From contig JAUIMM010000188.1 of assembly GCA_031769625.1 (NCBI GenBank), positions 11,895,001-11,959,000 of the forward strand: a stretch of 64,000 nucleotides of DNA. The letters are read 5' to 3'. The DNA comes from Taudactylus pleione (lineage: Eukaryota; Chordata; Amphibia; Anura; Myobatrachidae). Below, piece after piece: positions 11,301 to 21,400 of this stretch. The notes under the pieces are model-generated. The model made no database searches and was not told the DNA's origin. It was given only the letters and a program-made list of their open reading frames with translations. The translations under genes and the position numbers were made by a program. How positions within the stretch are numbered: the first letter of the stretch is position 1; each line of letters starts with the position of its first letter.

Positions 11301-11387
11301 GAGGAGAAGGCTATTTATTACTGAGGAAAAGGCTATTTGTTACTGAGGAGAAGGCTATTTGTTACTGAGGAAAAGGCTATTTGTCAC
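8326..11387 (+). repeat. 22-bp minisatellite, about 139 copies
   Basis: A 22-bp unit repeats without interruption for 3.06 kb inside the PSTPIP2 intron. Its core is CTGAGGAAAAGGCTATTTGT. Variation is confined to a few sites: GTTACT, GTTAAT, GTCACT or ATTACT at one end, GGAAAAGG or GGAGAAGG in the middle, and rare AATGC. Blocks of variants recur. The run TAATGAGG...TATTTATTACTGAGGAGAAGG occurs at 10131, 10681 and 11165, spaced by 550 bp (25 units) and 484 bp (22 units), so multi-unit duplication has occurred. The unit is not a multiple of 3 and no long frame results. Confidence 0.97.
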
Positions 11388-12041
11388 CAAAACCACTGAT
11401 TCTCTTTCTCCACCTCCATTTGATGTTAATGAATCCCCAGCAGTGGACCCCGTATCAGATACTTTGTGATTTCAGCGAATCTGAGATGTATATACTTGGT
11501 GCATATTATATACATAGTTTTGCGCCCTGTATGTGTATATTTTTGACCATCTGTTTTCCAACTTATTGGGATTGGTCTGTGTCTCCGTGCCCACTGGTAC
11601 TTGATTACTTCACTCTTTTTATTCTGTACAAACCCCACCCCCTAATTTCATTTTTTTTCCCCCTCATATATATTATATTAAAATAACATTTATGACAGTA
11701 TGCCAGCTCAGGAAAGCCCTATCTGTCCCCATAAAAACAATATAAAATGTCAACTGGTGACATAAAAATGTTAATCTTGGCAAAATACCCGAAACCAAAA
11801 ACAAAAGAATTGGCTTGCGCTGGAATGAAGTGTTGGCAAAGCCCTATTCAGTCAGTGGTTATAAATGATTTATGTATGTATCACCACCTAGTGGTCATAA
11901 ATGGCACTGCAGCTCTTTTATACAGTACTTTGTTTCTCAAAGTTATCAGCGATAACTCCATCCCCACTCTAAAAAAATCACATTATCAATGGACATTTTA
12001 CTGATTATGAAAACTGTGATTTGGATATATCCTGTATTACA
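11388..12041 (+). other. Intron sequence, nothing recognised
   Basis: This is AT-rich intronic sequence between the minisatellite and the next fold-back element. No exon, RNA gene or repeat was recognised. Confidence 0.5.
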
Positions 12042-12044
12042 TTA

Positions 12045-12221
12045 GGGACATATCTATCAAAGCTTGATGTGAGATAAAATTGTGAACTATATATCACCAA
12101 CCAATCAGCTCCAAACTATCATTTTTTAAACACAGCCTGCAAAATGTAAGTTAGAAGATGATTGGTTGGTGATATATATCTCACAATTTTATCTCACATC
12201 AAGCTTTGATACATATGTCCC
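12045..12221. mobile_element. Fold-back MITE, diverged relative of 1937-2124
   Basis: Long arms starting GGGACATATCTATCAAAGC and their complement enclose a loop around 12120-12150. The inner part CAACCAATCAGCTCCAAACT and the words AAACACAGCCTGC match the family of 1937-2124. The flanks are TTA on the left and GTA on the right, so the target duplication has one mismatch. It is non-coding. Confidence 0.8.
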
Positions 12222-12780
12222 GTAGTTCTATGTTTCTGTGTTTCCTAAATCATATACCTTAGTAAATTCAAACAATTACTGTATCATTATCTTTCATGAT
12301 TTAACCCCCTAGGGTCACCGATTATTTTCAATAAACTCTTAGCTCTGAAAAACTACCGGCTGATAATAATGACTACAAATGTGCAGAAAAAAATAACTTT
12401 CAGAATACAACACATATATATTTACTAGTGAATGTTTCTAGGGGGATCGAGATGCAGTTGAAATACCAGTGTATACAGAGAGCTAACCTTGCTTAATGAT
12501 AGAGGTAGCTGGAAGTGCCAAAACGGGAAGAGATAGATCCCTTTCCGTTTCTGTACGATGACATCATCTGCCAGGGTCCAATGTAATTCCCTAACAACCA
12601 AGTGGGCACAGAGGGGGAACATAATCATGTGGCGAGCGAAGCGAGCCACCGAGCCCGCAGCGTGGCGAGCGTAGCTAGCCCGCAAGTGGCCAACTCTCTT
12701 ATTTTTGTGGAAAGTGTGGGCAGAAACCTCCACTTCCGCCTCACTCACGTCACTTCCAGGTACGGCTAGTGAAGGGGGAT
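12222..12780 (+). other. Intron sequence with a short GCGAGC-rich patch
   Basis: No exon or RNA gene is recognised. At about 12630-12690 a patch repeats TGGCGAGCG and CGAGCC motifs, probably a fragment of another repeat. I found no ends for it. Confidence 0.4.
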
Positions 12781-12783
12781 TTA

Positions 12784-13142
12784 GGGCCCGATTCAGAGCC
12801 GGACGCTCTGACCAGAGCGCTTGCTCTGAATCAGGGCCCTCCTACCTAAAATTGGAGCGGCCTCCTGGCCGCTCGCATAGCTGTGGGTGACCACGCACAG
12901 CTTATGCGAGCGGCCAAAAAGATGGTCGCGATGGTCAAGACCATCGCGACCATCGGGCTTGCGACGAGACCCTGCGGTAGGGTCTCGCTGCCGCAAGCCC
13001 AGGAGTGCTTTTGGCTCTATCAGAGCCAAAAGCACTCCCACTGACATCACTAGTGACTCCCTCTGTCATGCGCATGTGCACTAGGGCACCATCGACCCGC
13101 TTGCGAGCACTCAGCACTCACGAGCAGGTCTGAATCAGGCCC
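12784..13142 (-). mobile_element. Chain-of-hairpins element, copy 3, reversed and shorter
   Basis: The ends are GGGCCCGATTCAG and CTGAATCAGGCCC, with TTA on both sides (12781-12783, 13143-13145). The internal hairpins occur in the reverse order of 1246-1795, so this copy lies in the opposite orientation. Recognisable ones are at 12867-12915, 12921-12954, 12958-12997 and 13004-13036. The hairpin with GCGCATGCGC arms and several others are missing or shortened. Two hairpins differ from copy 1 by paired changes on both arms. Confidence 0.85.
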
Positions 13143-13803
13143 TTATACTCTTCCGTACCAAAACCACTGATAATGATAACACTACAAGGCCACAGGTTGT
13201 GCAGCGCTATGTCGGCTATTTCACAGGCTGACAAGTCAGGTGATTGCTGAGAAAGGACAAACATGAAAACCCTCCAGTTAGCTTTGCCCTATCTGTGGGG
13301 ATCTGATCGTTTACGCTGGTTACTAAATGACCGGATTTGTGGGCAGAGCGGATGTATTAGACTGCTCTGGAGAAGGGGCCACATAACAGGATTGTCACCA
13401 TGCGGTTTGTCGGTGAGGACCAATACATGTCCTTGAAACGTTGCACAATGGAAGAGGTCCCCAATTAGCGTAAAGCAAATTGCCCAGGTGAAACGACCAG
13501 GTGCCCCATTATTCAGTAGTGCTTGACACCTGGCAGCGGCCAGGATTTGGGACCCCTCCTTTCCCCCTGTAAGTGCTTCTGTTACTATACACCTGGCTAG
13601 GGAGATCCCGTTGTGTCAGATATCATAGTAAACATAAATAGAGTAACAATTAATATCTAGATAACAAAGCGAATCACAATTTATTTGTATAATTTACCAT
13701 AAAAGCAATGTTAGAATATAATTTTCAGTGCACGTAATTTTACTTCCGGAGTTTCCCAGTGTCACCCCCAAAGTATATGCGACACATCAGGTACGGTGTC
13801 CTG
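13143..13803 (+). other. Intron sequence, nothing recognised
   Basis: No exon, RNA gene or repeat was recognised in this non-coding stretch. Confidence 0.5.
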
Positions 13804-14548
13804 CAGAGCCAGATTAAGGTGTTTGGGGACCCCAGCGCAGCTAACTTGTGGGGGCCCCTACCAATAAAATGGACGATACAATACCCTGGTGATGTCATTA
13901 AAAAGTATAATATATAAAGGGTGTGGTATATTTTTTTCGGCATTCATCATGTCGACACGTTCGGAATGTCGATATGCAGCATGTTGGCATGGTCATAATG
14001 TTAACATGATCGCAGTGTCTACATTCAACGCGTCAACATTCATCATGTCGACACTGACGAGTAGTCGACATGATTAGAATTTCGGAAAACCGTCCCTGGT
14101 GGTCTAGTGGTGACATACCTGGTACGGTAGCCATCCAAATGATGTCTTCCAGGTCCGTCGGTCAGCTGGCGCTTCCGGTGGTGAGTATCGCTAACCCTAT
14201 CCCCCCCTCCCCACAGTGCCTAACCCTAACTACCCCTCCCATAGCCTAAACCTAACTTCCCCTCCCCCGCAGCCTAACCCTCCGCTGCCGGTCCATGCAG
14301 AATGTCAGCATTTCACATGTCGACGTCCGAACATGCGGGCATGTTCAGTGTTGACATTTTAACTACATCCCTTCGTCAATATTCCCTGCACCACAAATGT
14401 GTTAAACACACTGTAGTGCTCCCAGTTCACATTACTCCACACAGAAACCTCAGTTCACATTATACCGCACAGCCCCCACACTGGTGATGTAACTATGTGT
14501 GGGGACCCCTTGATCCGCCCCGGCTACCCTGTTGTTAATCCGCCACTG
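13804..14548. mobile_element. hAT-like non-autonomous element, 745 bp
   Basis: The left end is CAGAGCCAGATTAAGG. The right end reads CAGTGGCGGATTAAC on the other strand. The flanking 8-mers GTGTCCTG (13796-13803) and TTGTCATG (14549-14556) agree at six of eight positions, consistent with an aged hAT target duplication. The inside holds repeated GTCGACA-type words at about 13945-14075 and 14310-14355. A CT-rich run with TAACCCTAAC-like words lies at 14188-14285. No transposase frame is present. Confidence 0.65.
14188..14285 (+). repeat. Short CCTAACC/CCCCTCCC tandem repeat
   Basis: About four degenerate units of 22 to 25 bp combine CCTAACCCTAAC-like and CCCCTCCC words with CAGCCTAACCC. It resembles, on a small scale, the array at 18091-19605. 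It lies inside the hAT-like element. Confidence 0.6.
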
Positions 14549-14920
14549 TTGTCATGCCACATAGATGTGTCCTAGTACAGTATATTAGGAATCACTGATG
14601 CATGTAATACCGCCCATTAGACTTTATGTTAGTGCTATCTCCTATGCCACAATATACTGGTCTATGATACCATAAAGCGCGATGTCATACTGTACTTCAT
14701 GGGTCGGGGGGTCACATTTACTGACACAGTACACGCGGATGATCGCTGTCTGACCCCCTACGGTAACAACTGAGTGGTGTTTGGAGTTTATAGTCCGTCT
14801 TGTCTCTCTCTTCATATACTATTCTCTGTATATTGCATATTTGAAAATGGGCCTTGAGTACCCTAGTCCATGAGCGTAATATATTATGAAAACTCAGCTG
14901 ATTGATCGACTAAAAAAAAT

Positions 14921-14960
14921 GATAATATATATATATATATATGATATATATGATATATGT
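14921..14960. repeat. AT microsatellite
   Basis: A run of alternating A and T is followed by two GATATATAT variants, 70 bp upstream of the next exon. Confidence 0.9.
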
Positions 14961-15030
14961 ATTATTTTACTCATGTAATTTAAAAATTGACTTTTAATAT
15001 TTACTATACTTGTGACAATCTCTTCCACAG

Positions 15031-15108
15031 GGCAATAATAGAAGAGAAATACGGGAAAGATCTGGTTAATTTATGTAAGAAGAAGTCGTGTGGCCAAACG
15101 GAGATAAA
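15031..15108 (+). CDS. PSTPIP2: PSTPIP2 exon (probably exon 3), F-BAR helix
   Basis: The 78-nt exon follows TCTTCCACAG and is followed by the donor GTGAGT. Its first base completes the Arg codon begun by the previous exon. Its last two bases (AA) start an Asn codon finished by the next exon. It encodes Ala-Ile-Ile, then EEKYGKDLVNLCKKK, then Ser-Cys-Gly-Gln-Thr-Glu-Ile. The EEKYGK-L motif is a hallmark of PCH-family F-BAR domains, and the lysine-rich stretch contributes to the basic membrane-binding face. The exon is too short to stand out as an open frame. It is supported by homology, splice sites and phase. Confidence 0.88.
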
Positions 15109-15157
15109 GTGAGTGAGCAGTTTCCACTGACAGAGAAAGTTACGCAATTCAGAAAGT

Positions 15158-15651
15158 GGGCCTGATTGAGCAAGGATCGCAACTGCAACGACGCACGCAA
15201 TCGGCCGAATGTTACGCACTGCGCATTCATATGCATCGCACTGCGCGAACGCTCTGCAGACCCATCACAGAGTGATTGACAGGAAGTACCGTTTGTGGGT
15301 GGTGAAGGGGGTTGGCTGGGAAACGCAAGCGTCCCAGTGCGTTCGGATGCGGTTGCAGGAGCGTGCATAAATTAGTCACTGGGGATGCCGTACGCAGTCT
15401 GAGATCTCATAGCGGGCGTGGAACATAGCAATATAGGTGAGAGCATGTGTGCATATGTGCGTGAGGCTGCGATGGTACTCGATTGTACCAATGGTTTTGC
15501 GTGCTTGCTAAACAGTACGGATGTGTGCTAACTGCTAAGTAATGCGGGCATCCTTGTGTAGTGTCGCAATGAATTGGCATACTATCGCAGTTGAACTGCG
15601 TGCGTAATCGCAATCGCATACGCAGTTGCGATCTGTAGTGAATCTTACCCC
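15158..15651. mobile_element. Fold-back element of the GGGCCTGATT family
   Basis: The left end is GGGCCTGATTGAGCAAGG followed by ATCGCAACTGC. The right end on the other strand reads GGGGTAAGATTCAC and then a block ending GATCGCAACTGC. The inside contains hairpin-forming words such as GCGATTGCG and GCAACTGCG. No clear target duplication is seen. It starts 50 bp after the exon donor. A similar element is at 58191-58704. Confidence 0.6.
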
Positions 15652-16114
15652 GTATTCATTAATGTCTGCCTGACTCACCGTCCTTCCGTCTATATCTTGT
15701 AAAACATACTCATATGTTATATTCCAAAACGGCTGCTAGGTGTGATGTTAAACTTCAATCAGTGCCAAACTAAAAACATTTTCAATGTTTTTGTTTATGC
15801 AGTGTTCTGGTGTCACTGGTTGGTTGGACAACCGCAGCTAACGTAGTGGGAAGTGCTAAACCATAGCTTCAGTGGCTGAGTGCTCTTATGCAAGAAAATC
15901 TATATTTATATATATAGATTTTTTTTGTTGAAAGTTACGTGGCACTTCCTCTTTTCAGTTTCATGTTTTCACGCGCCTCTGAATTGCTGCAAAGTCATCT
16001 TTACGTGTGGTCATTCTTCTATTAATTCTGTCTGGTCCAGCTGTTGGCCTTGAATTCTGGATGTAGGCCAAATTGTCATGACATTTATGCACGGTGATTT
16101 ATTTAGGAGCTGAT
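15652..16114 (+). other. Intron sequence, nothing recognised
   Basis: This is AT-rich intronic sequence. A short palindrome with arms AAAATCTATAT/ATATAGATTTT lies at about 15896-15923. No exon or RNA gene was recognised. Confidence 0.5.
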
Positions 16115-16117
16115 TAA

Positions 16118-16603
16118 GGGGGTCATTCAGACCCACTCACGAGCGGCAGTCCGCTCGCAAGTGGGTCGATGTTCCCCACTGCGCATGCGCACGACGAGCG
16201 AAGGACTTTTCTTCGCTCGGAGTGTCTCATCAAAGGTGGCGTGCTGTCGATGGTGACTGACAGCACGCCCCCTTTGGTGGGCATGCCGGGGGCGTGCCTG
16301 CCAGACGTCTGAAGCCGGCCCCACTGACATCACTAGTGATGTCAGTGGGAGTGATTTTTGCTCTGATAGAGCCAAAATCACTCCTGGCCTTGCGGTTCAG
16401 AAACCCAACCGCAGGCTTTCACTCGCAATTCCGATGGTCGCGATGGTCAAGACCATCGCGACCATCTTTTTGCACGCTCGTATATGCTGTGGGTGGTGAC
16501 CCACAGCTATACGAGCGTCCAGGAGGACGCTCCATATTATTGGAGGTGGGCCCTGATTCAGAGCGAGCGCTCTGGTCAGAGCATCCGGCTCTGAATCAGG
16601 GCC
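16118..16603 (+). mobile_element. Chain-of-hairpins element, copy 2
   Basis: It begins GGGGGTCATTCAGACCCACT, ends CTGAATCAGGGCC and is flanked by TAA (16115-16117, 16604-16606). The order of hairpins matches copy 1 at 1246-1795, with the third and fifth hairpins reduced. The hairpin at 16433-16466 is identical to those in the other two copies. Other hairpins here contain unpaired substitutions, for example in the arm at about 16350-16365 and at 16474. It ends 118 bp upstream of the 35-nt exon. Confidence 0.85.
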
Positions 16604-16721
16604 TAAGTGAGCTATAGAGCAAATGAAAATTTGGGAGGAAACTGGCCTTAATGAACGTGGAATAATTTAGCTGTTAGGCGGCTTCATGTCTTCAGCTGAT
16701 GTGTCCTCTGTTTCTTTTCAG

Positions 16722-16756
16722 TACTCTCAAAAGGGCACTGGATGTCTTCAAACAAC
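16722..16756 (+). CDS. PSTPIP2: PSTPIP2 microexon (probably exon 4), 35 nt
   Basis: The exon follows TTTCTTTTCAG and precedes the strong donor GTAAGT. Its first base completes an Asn codon, and it encodes TLKRALDVFKQ plus the first base of a Gln codon. Human PSTPIP2 has a nearly identical segment at this place in the F-BAR domain. It is too short to appear as an open frame of its own. The phase fits both neighbours. It lies 1.6 kb after the previous exon but 46.1 kb before the next, so splicing must bridge the satellite. Confidence 0.87.
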
Positions 16757-18090
16757 GTAAGTACTTGATTGACAATGGTGAGATTAATTTTTAATATCTA
16801 TATCTACATAGTAAAATGGACTGCTGCTAAAAATGACATCATCACGCTGGTATGTGATCACTGTTGATGTGAACTCTGACACCTCCCACCAGTGTCGGTG
16901 ATGTCACTTCCATAGATTTCCAGCATTTGAATTTCCCATACTTCCTCATCACACACCACCTCATGGTGACAACGTAGACTCTCCTGATAATCACCCAATA
17001 ACAACATCACAGCATTATCCACAACCAAACATGTATAACAGTATAGACGAAAGCAAACATGCACAAGGGATGCCCAGGCCACATACAGAGCAGAAAAAGC
17101 GATGATGTCCAGAAAAAGTACATTAGTAAAGATGGTCAGAATAAAGGTAATGCTAAGGATATTCTATATAATAAAATCAAGTGCAGATAAAAATGATGTA
17201 ATCACATTGGTCCATGTGCATAATCCGCTAGGGTCCTAGCTCTATAATGTGCAGGGGGAGCTGAAGTACACCCGCTAGCTGCTCCCAATGTGGGGGACGG
17301 AGTGAAGGGACAGTTGGGAGTAAGAGGCGAGACACGGCAAGGCCAGGTGCCGGGGATCAGCTGAAAGCAGTTGGGGATGGTAAGAAGGGGCGAGGCCCTT
17401 GCTATAGTAGCTTACAACAGTCACAGTCATCATTTTGCAGCCACTACACAGACTACTATAACTATTTGAATATACATGTTATTGGCTGGGCCAGTAGTTG
17501 TCCGGCATAAATAAGCTGTCAATGCAAAAACATGATAAATGAATAACCAAAAGGCAATTATCTGCTCTCCAGGTCCCTCCTTTCCCTACACAGCTGATAA
17601 GAAGCTGCCATGACACACGCTGGTCCTCATTTTTTAACCTTGCATGTAGGAACAAAATTTGCATGACAGCACAGTAATGAGCAATTCGGTTTTATCTGTC
17701 TTGTGCAGGATTTGCATGTTGTTGAACGACCGTGTGTCTTCCTGAGACTGTCTCATTATTCTGAGGTCTATCACATGATCTCACTGACAAAGGGACTGTA
17801 TGTATATATATATATACACCTTTATTTGTGCTCCCACAAAGGTCACACTTATTTCTGTCACCATGAGTGGAGATTTTAGGCCAAAACTAGCCAATGGAAG
17901 GTAGCTAACACAGGAGTCTGGGGGCGGGCTAAACCGGCGCACCTGCCACCTGCCAATCACACAGAGACCCAGCTGGTCTAGAGTTTAATGATCATTCCCC
18001 GGCAACAGCGCTTGGAGCAGACTTAATTTTATTGTTTAAATGGCACCCCTCTGGCAGTTTTGGTAAGGGCTGCAGCCCCCAACTTGTAAC
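16757..18090 (+). other. Start of the 46-kb intron, nothing recognised
   Basis: No exon, RNA gene or clear mobile element was recognised. A short TATATA run with flanking GTAT lies at about 17800-17820. Confidence 0.5.
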
Positions 18091-19605
18091 AGCCTAACCC
18101 TCCGTCCGCACCCTAACTCTCCCTTCACAGACTAACCCTGCCTCCACATCCTTACCTTCCCTCCGCAGACTAATCTTCCCTCCGCAGACTAACTCTCCCT
18201 CCGCACCCTAATATACCCTTCGCAGAATAACCCTCCCTCTACACCATAACCCTCCCTCTGCACCCTAATACTTCCTCCACAGCCTAATACTCCCTCCGCA
18301 CAATAATACTTACTGCCTTCGCAGAATAACCCTCCCTACACACCCTAATACTCCCTCTGCAGCCTAACCCTCCTTCCGCACCCTAATACACCCTTTGCAG
18401 AATAACCCTCTCTCCGCACCCTAATACTCCCTTCGCACAATAATACTTACTGCCTTCGCAGAATAAACCTCCCTCCGCACCCTAATACTCCCTCTGCAGC
18501 CTAACCCTCCCTCCGCACCCTAATACACCCTTTGCAGAATAACCCTGCCTCCACATCCTTACCTTCCCTCCGCAGACTAATCTTCCCTCCGCAGACTAAC
18601 TGTCCCTCCGCACCCTAATATACCCTTCGCAGAATAACCCTCCCTCTACACCATAACCCTCCCTCTGCACCCTAATACTTCCTCCGCAGCCTAATACTCC
18701 CTCCGCACAATAATACTTACTGCCTTCGCAGAATAACCCTCCCTCCACACCCTAATGCTCCCTCTGCAGCCTAACCCTCCTTCCGCACCCTAATACACCC
18801 TTTGCAGAATAACCCTCTCTCCGCACCCTAATACTCCCTTCGCACAATAATACTTACTGCCTTCGCAGAATAAACCTCCCTCCGCACCCTAATACTCCCT
18901 CTGCAGCCTAACCCTCCCTCCGCACCCTAATACACCCTTTGCAGAATAACCCTTCCTCCGCACCGTAATACTCCCTCCGCAGCCTGATCCTCCCTCCGCA
19001 CCCTAATACTCCCTCCGCAGCCTAATCCTCCCTCCGCACCCTAATACTCCCTTCGCACAATAATACTTACTGCCTTCGCAGAATAAACCTCCCTCCGCAC
19101 CCTAATACTCCCTCTGCAGCCTAACCCTCCCTCCACACCCTAATACATCCTTTGCAGAATAACCCTCCCTCCGCACCCTAATACTCCCTCCGCAGCCTGA
19201 TCCTCCCTCCACACCCTAATACTCCCTTCGCAGAATAACCCTCCCTCCGCAGCCTGAACATCCCTCTGCACTCTAATACTCCCTCCGCACCATAATACTT
19301 ACTGCCTTTGCAGAATAACCCTCCCTCCGCACCCTAACCCTCCCTTCGCACCCTAATACTCCCTCCGCAGCCTAATACTCCATCCGCACCCTAATACTTA
19401 CTGTCTTCGCAGACTAACCCTCCCTCTGCACCTTATTCCTCCCTCTGCACCTTCACAGCATAACCTTCCTTCTGCATCCTATTCTTCCCTGTGGACCCTA
19501 ACCCTCCCTCTGCAGCCGAACCCTCCCTCTACACCCTAATCCTTCCTCCTCAGCCTAACCCTCCACACCCTAACCCTCCCTCTGCAGCCTAATCCTCCCA
19601 TTGCA
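18091..19605 (+). repeat. CT-rich minisatellite with CCCTAA words, 1.5 kb
   Basis: Degenerate units of about 18 to 25 bp alternate CCCTAATACTCCCTCCGCA with GCCTAACCCTCCCTCCGCA. CCCTAA, the C-rich telomere hexamer, occurs many times but always separated by CTCCGCA-type spacers, so this is not a telomere. There is longer-range duplication: the block starting CCCTGCCTCCACATCC occurs at 18136 and 18543, a 407-bp period. The neighbouring GGCAGAATAA and CACAATAATACTTACTGCC words repeat with it. Confidence 0.93.
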
Positions 19606-19611
19606 GACTAA

Positions 19612-19729
19612 AGGGTCTATTTACTAAGCAGTGTTAGGAGACAGAATGAAAAGTGATAAGAAAGTGATAATGTGCCAGCCAATCAGCTCCCAACTGTCAT
19701 TTTTCAAACACAGCCTGTGAGATGACAGT
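19612..19729. mobile_element. Half copy of the fold-back MITE seen at 1937-2124
   Basis: The left arm and loop of the 188-bp element are present (GGGTCTATTTACTAAGCAG through GATGACAGT). The copy stops a few bases into the right arm, so about 70 bp of that arm is missing. TAA precedes the left end (19609-19611). The break lies just past the tip of the hairpin. Confidence 0.85.
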
Positions 19730-20123
19730 CTCTGGACTGTCTCTGAGTGACTCATCTACTCTGCTGCCAGTAAGAGTCAGACCCTGCAGCCACACTCACC
19801 AAGCCAACACTGGCTCTGAGCTGTGTGGATAAATAAGATGCAGGCTAACCTCCCTTTCCTGCTCCACCCCCCGCTGCACCAGGCAGCCTTCAGCGCTAAG
19901 CTGCCGCTTGGGACGCAGGAGGGGTGCACCGAAGGGAGAGATCCGCAGACTGGCTGTCAGTCGCTGCTAACAGCTCTTATCCACCACTCTCTAAACGGAC
20001 CCTCTTTATCTGACAGGAACCAAATCACTATTAGCCACATTACTCCTCCCCTTTTTCTCCAGTGCAGGTGCATCAAACACACTGGCACTGGGGCACACAC
20101 TGGCACTGGGGCACACCCTCACC
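19730..20123 (+). other. Intron sequence, nothing recognised
   Basis: No exon or mobile element was recognised. A 20-bp direct duplication (GGGGCACACACTGGCACT type) lies at about 20080-20115, just before the hAT element. The open frame across this stretch has no recognisable similarity. Confidence 0.5.
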
Positions 20124-20468
20124 CAGGGGCGTTTCTAGAAAGGAGGGGGCCCGTGTGCAGTCTCCGAAACGGACCCCCTCCTCTCCGCCCGGCGGCCGCC
20201 AGCGCGCTGAGCTGTGCGCGGCCAGCGCCGGAGTTATAGACTCTGGGCACTAGAGTGTGCCCAGAGTCTATAGTGAATGCACAGGTCACCGGGAAAATGC
20301 CCGCCGCGGCCACTTTACAGTCGTTTTACATGGCCGGACTCCCGCGCTGATGTGGGACTCCGGAGAGGTAAGTAATAATATGGGTGCAGGGTGTGCGGTG
20401 CGGGGCCCCCCTGAACCCAGGGGCCCGTGTTCCCCACACACCCTGCACCCATTATAGATACACCCCTG
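20124..20468. mobile_element. hAT-type non-autonomous element with perfect 8-bp target duplication
   Basis: The left end is CAGGGGCGTTTCTAGA and the right end reads CAGGGGTGTATCTATA on the other strand. CCCTCACC flanks both sides (20116-20123 and 20469-20476). The 345-bp length and GC-rich inside leave no room for a transposase. The 8-bp duplication and CAGGGGC ends are diagnostic of hAT. Confidence 0.9.
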
Positions 20469-20585
20469 CCCTCACCACAGAGAAAAAAAGTACTAAATAT
20501 ATACATTTTACATTAGGCATGAAGTCATAAACATTTTACCATAGAACATATACATAAATTAATGACACATCACTGTGTAGATTAC

Positions 20586-20776
20586 CAGGGCCGGCGCTAG
20601 GCTTTGCTGTGCACAGCGCCGTCCTGTGTTGCCGCCCCTTCCCTCCTCCGCTTCCTACCCCTGAAGTTACATAGTCACTATAACACCGGGAGGGAGGGTG
20701 GGCGTTTCTAGCGCCTGCCGGATACAATGGCACTCCGGGCGACGGCCCGGTTTGCCCGTGCCTAGAGCCGCTACTG
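20586..20776. mobile_element. hAT-type MITE, 191 bp
   Basis: The ends are CAGGGCCGGCGCTAGG and, on the other strand, CAGTAGCGGCTCTAGG. The flanking 8-mers TAGATTAC (20578-20585) and TAGATAAC (20777-20784) differ at one base. It is non-coding. Confidence 0.85.
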
Positions 20777-20913
20777 TAGATAACCCTTAACCAGGGTTAC
20801 ATGAGTATGATGACTGCATCTTGTGAGACATATTAGTACGTCACATTTAACACATCGCAAACCCGTGAAAAAAATAAAGCACTGAGGAGAGTCGGGTATC
20901 AATAAAGAGTTCA

Positions 20914-20956
<43 letters not shown>

Positions 20957-21400
20957 TGTTTATTATAAGGTTAAGTGTACTTGATGTTAAAGCTGTGGCA
21001 TTCGAAACGGCGCCATTCTCATTCTGTCTGTATTCCGTGTAACATAGCGGTTGTTATTAGTGCTCTGTATTACAGCGCGGTGACGGGTATCATTATTTCA
21101 TCTACGTACGTGGTAAATTATACTAGCTGCCAGCAAACGAGCAGATCTGGGCACTTGGCGTTCACACGTGGGTCTATAAATGTGATTGGCCAGTGACTGT
21201 CACTTTGTAAGAACGTTGTCATTGGCCAACAGGATTTAACTCCAATCCCATTGGTCAGTCCATTAATCTGTGCCATGGATTGAGATTGTCAGACATTTTG
21301 TGCACTAATAAGGCCTTATTGTACTAATAATGATACATATTCACATCTTTAAATACATTACAGGCACGCTATGTACATCAGTACATGTTGGTAGCTGCTT
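20777..21400 (+). other. Intron sequence with an AT microsatellite at 20917-20949
   Basis: An uninterrupted AT dinucleotide run of about 33 bp lies at 20917-20949. No exon or RNA gene was recognised in the rest. Confidence 0.6.

Noticed and set aside
18091..19605. Telomere or interstitial telomeric sequence
   Set aside because: CCCTAA words are always separated by other bases. No pure (CCCTAA)n run exists.
19823..20239. 138-codon open frame
   Set aside because: It crosses a tandem duplication and runs into a hAT element. No family similarity is seen.
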